Below are positions 1-7,210 of a stretch of DNA of 16,725 nt, piece after piece; position 1 is the stretch's first letter, and every line of letters begins with the position of its first letter. This DNA comes from Rickettsiales bacterium (GTDB lineage Bacteria > Pseudomonadota > Alphaproteobacteria > TMED127). The notes beneath the pieces are model-generated. The model searched no databases. It saw only the letters and a list, made by a program, of their open reading frames with translations, and was not told the origin of the DNA. The translations under genes were made by a program, and so were the position numbers. The DNA is taken from assembly GCA_002717855.1 (NCBI GenBank), contig PBCD01000006.1:1-16725 (forward strand), read 5' to 3'.

Positions 1-629
1 TCCATCAATGCTCCAGTTGGACAGGCTTGAACACACTCTCCGCAACTCACACAAGTAGAATCACCCATTGGATCATCAAAATCAAAAATAATTTTTGATG
101 AATGACCTCTTTCTCCCATTCCAATCACATCATTGACTTGAACCTCTCTACAAGCTCTAACACACAAATTGCAATGAATACAAGCATCTAAATTAACTGA
201 CATAGCCTTATTGGAATTGTCTGAATTTGGTGTCATTATTGCTTCTCTTCTGTCAAATCTACTTTTAGAAACATCAACTTTGTCAGCCATTTTCCAAAAA
301 TGAGACTCTGGATCATGAGAGATATCAATTTGAGGTTGATCTGTAACTAGCAGTTCTAATACCATTTGCCTAGATTTTACAGATCTTGCATCTTTAGTAG
401 AGACTTTCATTCCTTCTGAAGGTTCTCTGAGGCAAGAAGCAGCTAAAACCCTTTCACCCTCAATACTGACCATGCATGCTCTGCAGTTACCGTCAGCTCT
501 ATAACCTGATTTATCAGCGAAGCAAAGATGCGGTAGTGTATTTCCATATCTTTTTGCAACTTTCCAGATAGATTCGCCTTCTTGTGCAGTGACTTTATCT
601 CCATCTATGAAGAAATTAATTTTTTTCAT
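1..629 (-). CDS. fdsA: NAD-dependent formate dehydrogenase alpha subunit, N-terminal part (gene runs off the window)
   Basis: This is the catalytic subunit that oxidises formate to CO2 at a bis-MGD molybdenum or tungsten site in the cytoplasm. Only the first 209 residues lie here, so the cofactor domain is not visible. The translated N-terminus shows a complex I-like [2Fe-2S] site (Cys36, Cys49, Cys52, Cys66, spacing x12-x2-x13) and then two ferredoxin-type [4Fe-4S] motifs (Cys150/153/156/160 and Cys193/196/199/203), which is the electron-relay arrangement of FdsA/FdhF-type enzymes. Between them I see no further cysteines and so no NuoG-like His-Cys3 site. The ATG overlaps the TGA of the upstream beta-subunit gene (ATGA), and GGAAG lies 9 nt before it, so translational coupling is likely. 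The family is clear. Molybdenum versus tungsten use cannot be decided. Confidence 0.93.
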   Translation of the reverse strand, partial: MKKINFFIDGDKVTAQEGESIWKVAKRYGNTLPHLCFADKSGYRADGNCRACMVSIEGERVLAASCLREPSEGMKVSTKDARSVKSRQMVLELLVTDQPQIDISHDPESHFWKMADKVDVSKSRFDRREAIMTPNSDNSNKAMSVNLDACIHCNLCVRACREVQVNDVIGMGERGHSSKIIFDFDDPMGDSTCVSCGECVQACPTGALM

Positions 630-2305
630 TTAATATGACTTCCGAAAAAATTTATAGCACTCCTAATTGGGTTGCCGGCAGCTTGGCCTAATCCACAAAT
701 AGATGCATCTCCCATAGTTTCAACTAATTCGTTTAACAAATCTTTATCCCAGTTACCTTTTTCTAATAATTTTACAGCTTTCTCAGTCCCCACCCTACAT
801 GGAGTGCATTGGCCACAACTTTCATCTTCAAAAAATTTGAGAAGATTTAAAACTATTCTAGTAATATCATCTTTATCAGAAAATACAACAACAGCTCCCG
901 AACCAATGAAACATCCAAATTTTTCTAGTGTGCCAAAGTCCAAGGGTATATCTGCTTTTGTAGCGGGAAGAATACCTCCTGATGCTCCACCTGGTAAGTA
1001 ACCAAAAAACTTGTGCCCATCTTCCATACCACCACAAAAATCATTTAGCAATTCATTCATGGTTATTCCGGCTGGTGCTAACTTAACTCCAGGGTTTTTT
1101 ATCCTTCCTGAAACTGAAAAACTGTGAGGACCTTTTTGTCCTCTTGTTCCTTGATCTGCATACCATTTAAAACCTCTTTGGATTATATCTCTGATCCAAT
1201 ACACAGTTTCAATGTTATGATTTAGTGTTGGTAAACCGAAAAGACCCACTTTTGATACAAAAGGGGGTTTATGTCTTGGCATACCTCTTTTACCCTCTAT
1301 TGATTCAATCATCGCAGATTCTTCACCACAAATATAAGCTCCTGCTCCTCTTCTAATATTTACGTAGTTTTTTTTAATAATATTGTTTGAAACTAATCTA
1401 TCAACTTCTTGTAAAAGTTTTTTTCTTATTGCAGGATATTCATCCCTCATATAGATGTAAATCTCTCGAGCTTCAACTGCCCATGCAGCAATGAGCATTC
1501 CCTCCAAAAACTTATGCATGTCAGTTTCTAGATACAACTTGTCTTTAAATGTGCCAGGTTCGCCTTCATCACCATTAATTGTCATTAATCTTGGACCAGG
1601 TTCCATTCTTACAAATTTCCATTTTTGCCCAGAAGGAAATCCAGCCCCTCCCATACCTTTTAAACCAGAATTATTAAGCTCTTCAATAATTTCTTCAACA
1701 GATATATTTCCTTTGTAACAGTCATTTAATAACTTATATCCATCATTTTTTATGTAATCTTCAAATGAAATGCCACCTATATGAGGAGTTTGCGTATTAC
1801 CAGTTTCTATTGCATCCAATACTTTTTTTTCATCAGCATTAACAATATGATTGTGACCGACTTCGCAGGCAGGTGCAACGTCACACAAACCCATGCAGGG
1901 TGCTCTTACAATCCTCACGTTCTTTTTATTTGTATTTTTTTTTAGTGTGCTACTCAATTTCTCACTTCCTTTAAGTTCACATGTTAGACTATCACAGACT
2001 CTAACAGTAATTTTAGGTGGCGCCTCATCTTTATCATCTATAACATCGAAATGAGCATAAAAAGTCGCTACCTCAAAGGTTTCAGCAAAGGGTATTTTTA
2101 ACAAAGAGGATAATGCAGCCAAATGTTTTTTTCTTATACACCTGTATTTGTCTTGAACTAGATGAAAATATTCTATTAATAAATCTCTTCTAAGTGGTAG
2201 TTTTGAAATCAAACTTTGTATTTCATTAACACAATCGTTGTCGACTTGCCTACCCTTGGGATAAGGAACAAATTTTTTTTTCTTTTTTTCAAAATTGTCT
2301 AACAT
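626..2305 (-). CDS. fdsB: Formate dehydrogenase fused gamma-beta subunit (FdsG-FdsB fusion, NADH-forming module)
   Basis: This diaphorase part takes electrons from the alpha subunit and reduces NAD+ through FMN. Residues about 25-165 are a NuoE/FdsG thioredoxin-like [2Fe-2S] domain with Cys104, Cys109, Cys137 and Cys141 (C-x4-C and C-x3-C). Residues about 185-555 are NuoF/FdsB, with the glycine-rich flavin/NADH region at 214-229, a second nucleotide-site motif (GAGAYICGEES) at 320-330, and a [4Fe-4S] site made by Cys497, Cys500, Cys503 and Cys537. Rhodobacter-type enzymes have separate FdsG and FdsB. The fused form resembles Methylorubrum FDH1 beta in architecture and length. It lies directly upstream of the alpha subunit with a 4-nt overlap, so the pair is one operon. 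The N-terminus is lysine-rich and the only nearby ATG is used. A role in final C1 oxidation is inferred from the family. Confidence 0.95.
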   Translation of the reverse strand: MLDNFEKKKKKFVPYPKGRQVDNDCVNEIQSLISKLPLRRDLLIEYFHLVQDKYRCIRKKHLAALSSLLKIPFAETFEVATFYAHFDVIDDKDEAPPKITVRVCDSLTCELKGSEKLSSTLKKNTNKKNVRIVRAPCMGLCDVAPACEVGHNHIVNADEKKVLDAIETGNTQTPHIGGISFEDYIKNDGYKLLNDCYKGNISVEEIIEELNNSGLKGMGGAGFPSGQKWKFVRMEPGPRLMTINGDEGEPGTFKDKLYLETDMHKFLEGMLIAAWAVEAREIYIYMRDEYPAIRKKLLQEVDRLVSNNIIKKNYVNIRRGAGAYICGEESAMIESIEGKRGMPRHKPPFVSKVGLFGLPTLNHNIETVYWIRDIIQRGFKWYADQGTRGQKGPHSFSVSGRIKNPGVKLAPAGITMNELLNDFCGGMEDGHKFFGYLPGGASGGILPATKADIPLDFGTLEKFGCFIGSGAVVVFSDKDDITRIVLNLLKFFEDESCGQCTPCRVGTEKAVKLLEKGNWDKDLLNELVETMGDASICGLGQAAGNPIRSAINFFGSHIK

Positions 2306-2351
2306 ATACTTACATATCGTTTAAAAGTATTTATTTTACATCTTACCATAA

Positions 2352-2380
2352 ATAATCCGCTATATGATATATATGTTCAA
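2352..2380 (-). promoter_or_regulatory. Possible sigma70-type promoter for the formate dehydrogenase operon
   Basis: On the minus strand TTGAAC (2380-2375) is followed after 17 nt by GATTAT (2357-2352), about 45 nt before the fused subunit's ATG. Both boxes match the consensus partly. The -35 box lies inside an AT palindrome. AT-rich DNA gives many such matches by chance, so this is only a candidate, and read-through from the phosphatase gene upstream is also possible. Confidence 0.3.
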
Positions 2381-2404
2381 ATTTTAATTTGAAAAGAAAT
2401 AAGA

Positions 2405-2896
2405 TTAAAATTCTTTTAATATTTCTTTTACTTTCTCAAACAAATTTGTTTCTTTGAATAAATAACTTCGAATATCAGCATTTTCTGCAGTTTTTATGTC
2501 TGATTCTCTATCACCAATTAAAAAACTTTTATTTTTGTTTATTGAATATTTTTTTATTGCTTCAAAAACCATTAAAGGACTGGGTTTTCTTCGAGATTTT
2601 GGATTTATTTCTTTTGACGGCATCTCTGTAGAAAAAAAAAAATCATTAATCAATGCATCTTGTTTTTTTAATTCTAAATTCATCCATTTGTGGAGTTTTT
2701 TTACATGACTTTCGGTATAGTAACCTCGGGATACTCCTGATTGATTAGTTATGACAATCACCAAATAGTCTAAATCGTTTAGTAGCTTAATAGCTTTTTT
2801 TGCACCAGGTATCCATTCAAAAGAAGAAATTTTATATTGATAACCTTTATCAACATTTAACACTCCATCTCGATCCAAAAAAACAGCTTTTTTCAT
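2405..2896 (-). CDS. gmhB: HAD-IIIA phosphatase of the GmhB/HisB-N type, zinc loop missing
   Basis: This is probably D-glycero-D-manno-heptose-1,7-bisphosphate 7-phosphatase, which removes the 7-phosphate in ADP-heptose synthesis for lipopolysaccharide core. The HAD motifs are complete: DRDGVLN with nucleophile Asp8 and acid/base Asp10, TNQSG at 50-54 (motif II), RKPSP with Lys104 (motif III), and GDRESD with Asp129 and Asp133 (motif IV). Length, 163 residues, is a little short for GmhB. The zinc-binding loop of typical GmhB and HisB-N, with several Cys and a His ahead of the RKP motif, is replaced by residues 87-101, which have no cysteine. An 11-T coding run (minus strand) starts this loop, but the frame stays open into motif III. 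No other heptose gene is in the window, so the exact substrate is inferred. It is the first gene before the formate dehydrogenase operon, 98 nt away. Confidence 0.72.
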   Translation of the reverse strand: MKKAVFLDRDGVLNVDKGYQYKISSFEWIPGAKKAIKLLNDLDYLVIVITNQSGVSRGYYTESHVKKLHKWMNLELKKQDALINDFFFSTEMPSKEINPKSRRKPSPLMVFEAIKKYSINKNKSFLIGDRESDIKTAENADIRSYLFKETNLFEKVKEILKEF

Positions 2897-2913
2897 TATT
2901 TTTAAAATTTAAC

Positions 2914-2940
2914 TTGATTCATTTTTTCTTCAAATATAAT
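2914..2940 (+). promoter_or_regulatory. Candidate promoter for dksA
   Basis: A perfect -10 hexamer TATAAT lies at 2935-2940, with TTGATT at 2914-2919 upstream. The 15-nt spacing is shorter than ideal. Transcription would start near 2947 and give a leader of about 40 nt. An opposite-strand TATAAT (2944-2939) overlaps it and could serve the divergent phosphatase gene. Confidence 0.4.
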
Positions 2941-2987
2941 TATATGCAATATAAAATTTTTTTTTTATTGTTAATTTTGGATTCTGT

Positions 2988-3413
2988 ATGAAAAGAAAAA
3001 AATTAAATGGAAATTATATTCCAAGTTCTAGTGAAAAATTTATGAACCCTAAACAAGTAGCTTATTTTAAAGACAAACTTTTAAATTGGAAAAAAGAAAT
3101 TATGTCAGAATCAAGTGCTACATTACAAAAACTAAAAGAAGAACCTAGTAACAAGCCTGATTTAACTGATAGAGCTTCGATAGAATCTGATAGAACTTTA
3201 GAACTAAGAACCAGAGATAGGTCAAGAAAATTATTATCAAAAATAAATAAAGCACTCAAAAAAATTGAAGAAGGAACATACGGATATTGTGAAGAAACAA
3301 TGGAGCCTATCAGCATTGAAAGACTAAAAGCCAGACCAATCGCTACTTTAACTCTTGAAGCTCAAGAAAACCATGAAAAGAACGAGAAGGTTTACAAAGA
3401 GAAAGAGTATTAA
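2988..3413 (+). CDS. dksA: DksA-family RNA polymerase-binding transcription factor
   Basis: DksA binds in the secondary channel of RNA polymerase and works with ppGpp to turn down stable-RNA promoters. The protein has the expected long coiled coil (about residues 20-100) with the conserved tip DLTDRA, where Asp58, Asp61 and Ala63 match the essential D-x2-D-x-A tip. The C-terminal region (YGYCEETMEPI at 98-108, then RPIAT) matches the zinc-finger part of DksA. Only the first of four zinc cysteines is present (Cys101); the other positions are Thr104, about Thr122 and Ala125. I recall this pattern from alphaproteobacterial DksA proteins, so it is a lineage feature rather than decay. The start is chosen because the IPSSSEKFMNPKQ region matches the usual N-terminus of alphaproteobacterial homologues. 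A later ATG at Met19 is less likely. It is divergent from the phosphatase gene and 63 nt before recA. Confidence 0.93.
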   Translation: MKRKKLNGNYIPSSSEKFMNPKQVAYFKDKLLNWKKEIMSESSATLQKLKEEPSNKPDLTDRASIESDRTLELRTRDRSRKLLSKINKALKKIEEGTYGYCEETMEPISIERLKARPIATLTLEAQENHEKNEKVYKEKEY

Positions 3414-3453
3414 ATTTAGCTTTTATTTTTAAAATTTTATGTTATTGTACAAA

Positions 3454-3468
3454 GAACATTTATAGAAC
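3454..3468 (+). promoter_or_regulatory. LexA (SOS) box of the alphaproteobacterial type upstream of recA
   Basis: The sequence GAAC, seven bases, GAAC is seen here; on the other strand it reads GTTC-N7-GTTC. This direct repeat is the known LexA-binding motif of Alphaproteobacteria, unlike the palindromic CTGT-N8-ACAG of enterics. It ends 8 nt before the recA ATG, in the only spacer before recA, where bound repressor would block the promoter or early transcription. Both half-sites and the spacing are exact. No lexA gene is in the window. Confidence 0.82.
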
Positions 3469-3476
3469 AGATACAA

Positions 3477-4529
3477 ATGGATAAATTAAAATCACTTGAA
3501 TCAACCATTAGTCAGATTGAAAGAAGTTATGGAAAAGGCTCGGTTATGCGCCTTGGACAAAAAGACAAAATCGAAATCGAAACTATATCTACTGGATCAC
3601 TTAGTTTAGATTTAGAGCTTGGTATTGGAGGTTTTCCAAAAGGAAGAATTGTTGAAGTTTATGGTCCAGAAAGCTCCGGAAAAACAACATTAGCATTACA
3701 TGCACTTGCTGAATCGCAAAAAAATGGCGGTACTTGTGCGTTTATAGATGCTGAACATGCATTGGATCCAGTATATGCTAAAAAATTAGGAGTTGATACT
3801 GATAATATGTTGATTTCGCAACCAGATAATGGTGAGCAAGCGCTGGAAATTGCAGATACATTGGTAGGTTCAAGTGCTATTGACCTTTTGGTTGTAGATT
3901 CTGTAGCCGCTCTGGTTCCTAGAGCTGAAATAGAAGGTGATATGGGTGATTCTCACATGGGACTTCATGCAAGACTTATGAGTCAAGCACTAAGAAAATT
4001 GACTGGTTCAATTGCTAAATCAAACACACTGGTTATTTTTATTAATCAAATTCGACAAAAAATTGGAATTATGTTTGGTAACCCGGAGACAACAACTGGA
4101 GGAAATGCATTAAAATTTTATGCTTCAATTAGACTTGATATTAGAAGAATAGGAGCAATCAAAGACAGAGACCAGATCATAGGCAATCAAACAAAAGTGA
4201 AAGTAGTTAAAAATAAATTGGCGCCTCCATTTAAGACTGTAGAATTTGATATTATGTATGGAGAGGGCATTTCGAAAACTGGAGAAATTGTTGATTTGGC
4301 TGTTAAACATAATATTATTGACAAAGCAGGAGCTTGGTATTCTTACAATAACGATAGAATTGGTCAAGGTAGGGAAAATGCAAAAGTTTTTTTAAAAGAT
4401 AATCCTGATGTTGCTAATAATATTGAAAACGAGCTTAGGAAAAAAGAAAGTGAAAAAGATTTTTCTGAAGAAGAGATAACTCAGGAAGAAGTTGTTCAAG
4501 AAGATAGCAAAAACTTAGCTAAAGATTAA
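3477..4529 (+). CDS. recA: Recombinase A
   Basis: RecA forms ATP-dependent filaments on single-stranded DNA, drives strand exchange, and acts as co-protease for LexA self-cleavage. Visible features are the N-terminal oligomerisation segment ([14 protein letters not shown]), Walker A GPESSGKT at 63-70, the [12 protein letters not shown]alker B region, loop L1 ([13 protein letters not shown]), the [10 protein letters not shown] stretch leading into loop L2, and a Glu/Asp-rich C-terminal tail that in RecA limits DNA access. The 350-residue length is normal. A perfect LexA site lies just before the ATG, so SOS induction is likely. alaS follows after 53 nt with no clear terminator, so the two may share a transcript. 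Confidence 0.99.
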   Translation: MDKLKSLESTISQIERSYGKGSVMRLGQKDKIEIETISTGSLSLDLELGIGGFPKGRIVEVYGPESSGKTTLALHALAESQKNGGTCAFIDAEHALDPVYAKKLGVDTDNMLISQPDNGEQALEIADTLVGSSAIDLLVVDSVAALVPRAEIEGDMGDSHMGLHARLMSQALRKLTGSIAKSNTLVIFINQIRQKIGIMFGNPETTTGGNALKFYASIRLDIRRIGAIKDRDQIIGNQTKVKVVKNKLAPPFKTVEFDIMYGEGISKTGEIVDLAVKHNIIDKAGAWYSYNNDRIGQGRENAKVFLKDNPDVANNIENELRKKESEKDFSEEEITQEEVVQEDSKNLAKD

Positions 4530-4582
4530 CCAACTTTACTTTTAAAAACCTAACTACTATTGTAGTCTATTAAGTTTTAATA

Positions 4583-7210
4583 ATGAGAGATTTTGGAGAA
4601 ATTAGAAAAGAATTCATTAATTATTTTAAAAATAATGAACATGCTTTTTTTGAATCTTCATCTTTAATACCCTCAAATGATCCATCACTTTTATTCACAA
4701 ATGCAGGTATGGTTCAATTTAAAAATTGGTTTATTGGATCAGAAAAAGCATCAAGTATTAATGTCGTTTCATCTCAAAAGTGTTTGAGAGCTGGAGGAAA
4801 ACATAATGATTTGGACAATGTTGGTTATACACCTAGACATCATACTTTTTTTGAAATGTTGGGTAACTTCTCTTTTGGGGGTTATTTTAAAGAACAGGCA
4901 ATATACTTTGCATGGCAGTTTTTAACTAAAGTTTTATCTTTAAGTTCCAAAAAACTTATAGTAACCGTATACAAAGGAGATGAAGAGTCACTTAATTTGT
5001 GGAAAAAAATATCGGGTTTTGAATCTTCAAGAATAATTGAAATTGGATCTACTGACAATTTTTGGTCAATGGGTGACGTGGGTCCTTGTGGTCCATGCAG
5101 TGAAATTTTTTATGACAATGGAAAAAATATTTCTGGCGGTCTGCCAGGAAGTAAAAATCAAGACGGTAATAGGTTCGTTGAAATTTGGAATTTAGTCTTT
5201 ATGGAACATGAAAAAAAAGATGATAAATTGATAAATTTGCCAAATAAATGTGTTGATACGGGAATGGGGCTCGAGAGAATCAATGCAGTAATTAATGGAA
5301 AAACTAATAATTTCGATATTGATATTTTTAGAATTCTAAGACAAGATCTAGAAAAGTTAATTGGAATTCAAAGTAATCATAAAAATATTACATCTTTTAG
5401 AGTTATTATAGATCATATAAGAGCAATAACTTTCTTAATTAGTGAAGGGGTTTTACCTTCAAATGAAGGAAGGGGATATGTTCTTCGAAGGATAATAAGA
5501 AGAGCTTCGAGACATTTACAAATATTAGGTAAAGAAGATAACGTTTTAAATAAACTAGTGAGTAGGGTTTGCAACCAATACAAAAACTTTTATCAATATT
5601 TACAAAATGAAGAAAAATTTATTGAAGAAACCTTGAGATATGAAGAAGAAAAATTCTCAGAAACCCTAAAAGAAGGATTGAAAATTTTGAATGACGAAAT
5701 TTTAACCACAGAAGGTAGCTATTTTTCGGCAAAACTAGCTTTTAAATTATATGATACCTTCGGTTTTCCAATAGATATGACTGAAAATATTTTAAATGAA
5801 AAAAATCTTAAAATTGATATAAATGAATTTGAAAAGCTTATGCTTGATCAGAAAAATAGGTCTAGAGTTTCTAGGAGTGGAAATAAGCATATAAAAATTA
5901 ATCAGGATTTTCTTAACAATATTAACCTGGGGGAGAATGATACAATCTTTTCAGGTTACGAAAGTTATCAAGAAGTTACAATACTTTTAAAAATTTTAAA
6001 AGATAATAAAAGCCATAATAACACTAAAGGATTAAAAGATGCAATTTTAGTATTTTCAAAAACACCTTTCTATGCTGAATCTGGAGGACAAATAGGTGAT
6101 TCTGGAATAGTGATTGATAATAATACGAGTGCTAAAATTTGCGATATTTTTGATACCCAAAAACATAATTCTATTTTTTTTCATTTTGCAAAAAATTTTA
6201 ATTCAGATTTAGCTGTTGGAAAAAAATTTAAAATTGAGGTTAATCAGAAAAAAAGAAAAAAAATAAAAAGTAATCACACATCAACCCACCTTCTTCACGA
6301 AGTTTTAAGAATGATATTAGGTAATCACGTAAAACAAAAAGGATCATTAGTTTCAGACAATAAACTAAGGTTTGATTTTACAAATAATATGCCTGTTGAA
6401 AATAAAAAACTTAAGTTAATAGAAAACCTTATGAATGACGTCATAAGGGAGAATCTGAGTATTTCAATAAAATTTAAAGAATATAAAAAAGCAATCTCTG
6501 AGGGTGCAATAGGTTTTTTCGGTGAAAAATATCCTCCTAGGGTAAGAGTTGTTACTTTTAAAAGTAATAAAGAGAATTTTAATTTTTCCTCATCAGAACT
6601 TTGTGGTGGAACACACGTGGATAATACTGGCGAAATTGGATTGATAAAAATTTTAAATGAGTTATCAGTCTCCTCTGGTGTAAGAAGAATTGAGGCTATA
6701 ACTGGAGAAGAAGCTATAAAAAAAAATGCTGAACATTCAGAAAGACTATCTCAGCTCTCAGAACTTTTGAAAATTAATGAAGGTGAGTTGATAAATAAAG
6801 TAAAAAGTTTAATTTTAGAAAATGCTAATTTAAAAAAAGAAAAATTCAAAAATCAAATAGAAAAATACAATCCTAAAAATTTAAAAAAAATAAAGAATAC
6901 TCCAGTTTATATTCAAGAATTACAGATTCCTTCTAAAGAAATGAAAAATCAGGCAGATAAAATTAGTCAGGAAATCAAATCTGGTATAATAATTCTTTTG
7001 AGTATTGAAAAAAAAAAGGTTTCAATAGTTGTAAAAGTTTCAGATGATCTACACTCAAAGATTACAGCCAAAAATTTGGTGAGGGAAATTTCTATTTTTT
7101 TTGGTGGTTCCGGTGGTGGTGGAAGAAATGACCTTGCTCAAGGTGGTGGAAATGATCCAAGTAAGATAAAAGAATTTAATAACTATTTAAATCAGATTCT
7201 AAATTATTGA
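4583..7210 (+). CDS. alaS: Alanyl-tRNA synthetase
   Basis: AlaS charges tRNA-Ala and clears mischarged Ser/Gly through its editing domain. At 875 residues it is full length (the E. coli enzyme is 876). The N-terminal class II aminoacylation core shows FTNAGMVQFK and PRHHTFFEMLGNFSFGGYFK (about 84-103) and further on the GMGLERI motif. The editing domain has the zinc ligands His565 and His569 (HTSTH) and Cys674 and His678 (CGGTH). The C-terminal DHHA1/C-Ala domain follows, with a lysine-rich coiled-coil region (about 730-780) and a glycine-rich FGGSGGGGRNDLAQGGG near 842-858. It lies downstream of recA, and its 3' end overlaps the convergent icd gene by 12 nt. No T-box or other leader is visible in the short upstream spacer. 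Confidence 0.99.
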   Translation: MRDFGEIRKEFINYFKNNEHAFFESSSLIPSNDPSLLFTNAGMVQFKNWFIGSEKASSINVVSSQKCLRAGGKHNDLDNVGYTPRHHTFFEMLGNFSFGGYFKEQAIYFAWQFLTKVLSLSSKKLIVTVYKGDEESLNLWKKISGFESSRIIEIGSTDNFWSMGDVGPCGPCSEIFYDNGKNISGGLPGSKNQDGNRFVEIWNLVFMEHEKKDDKLINLPNKCVDTGMGLERINAVINGKTNNFDIDIFRILRQDLEKLIGIQSNHKNITSFRVIIDHIRAITFLISEGVLPSNEGRGYVLRRIIRRASRHLQILGKEDNVLNKLVSRVCNQYKNFYQYLQNEEKFIEETLRYEEEKFSETLKEGLKILNDEILTTEGSYFSAKLAFKLYDTFGFPIDMTENILNEKNLKIDINEFEKLMLDQKNRSRVSRSGNKHIKINQDFLNNINLGENDTIFSGYESYQEVTILLKILKDNKSHNNTKGLKDAILVFSKTPFYAESGGQIGDSGIVIDNNTSAKICDIFDTQKHNSIFFHFAKNFNSDLAVGKKFKIEVNQKKRKKIKSNHTSTHLLHEVLRMILGNHVKQKGSLVSDNKLRFDFTNNMPVENKKLKLIENLMNDVIRENLSISIKFKEYKKAISEGAIGFFGEKYPPRVRVVTFKSNKENFNFSSSELCGGTHVDNTGEIGLIKILNELSVSSGVRRIEAITGEEAIKKNAEHSERLSQLSELLKINEGELINKVKSLILENANLKKEKFKNQIEKYNPKNLKKIKNTPVYIQELQIPSKEMKNQADKISQEIKSGIIILLSIEKKKVSIVVKVSDDLHSKITAKNLVREISIFFGGSGGGGRNDLAQGGGNDPSKIKEFNNYLNQILNY

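Noticed and set aside
2376..2393. A perfect A/T-rich palindrome (TTCAAATT, two T, AATTTGAA) between the phosphatase and formate dehydrogenase genes
   Set aside because: Neither strand has a following T run or G/C stem pairs, so it is not a credible terminator. An operator cannot be excluded, but palindromes of this size are expected in A/T-rich spacers.
4553..4566. Small inverted repeat ACTAC-TATT-GTAGT between recA and alaS
   Set aside because: A 5-bp stem without a T tract is too weak to call a terminator or an alaS leader element.
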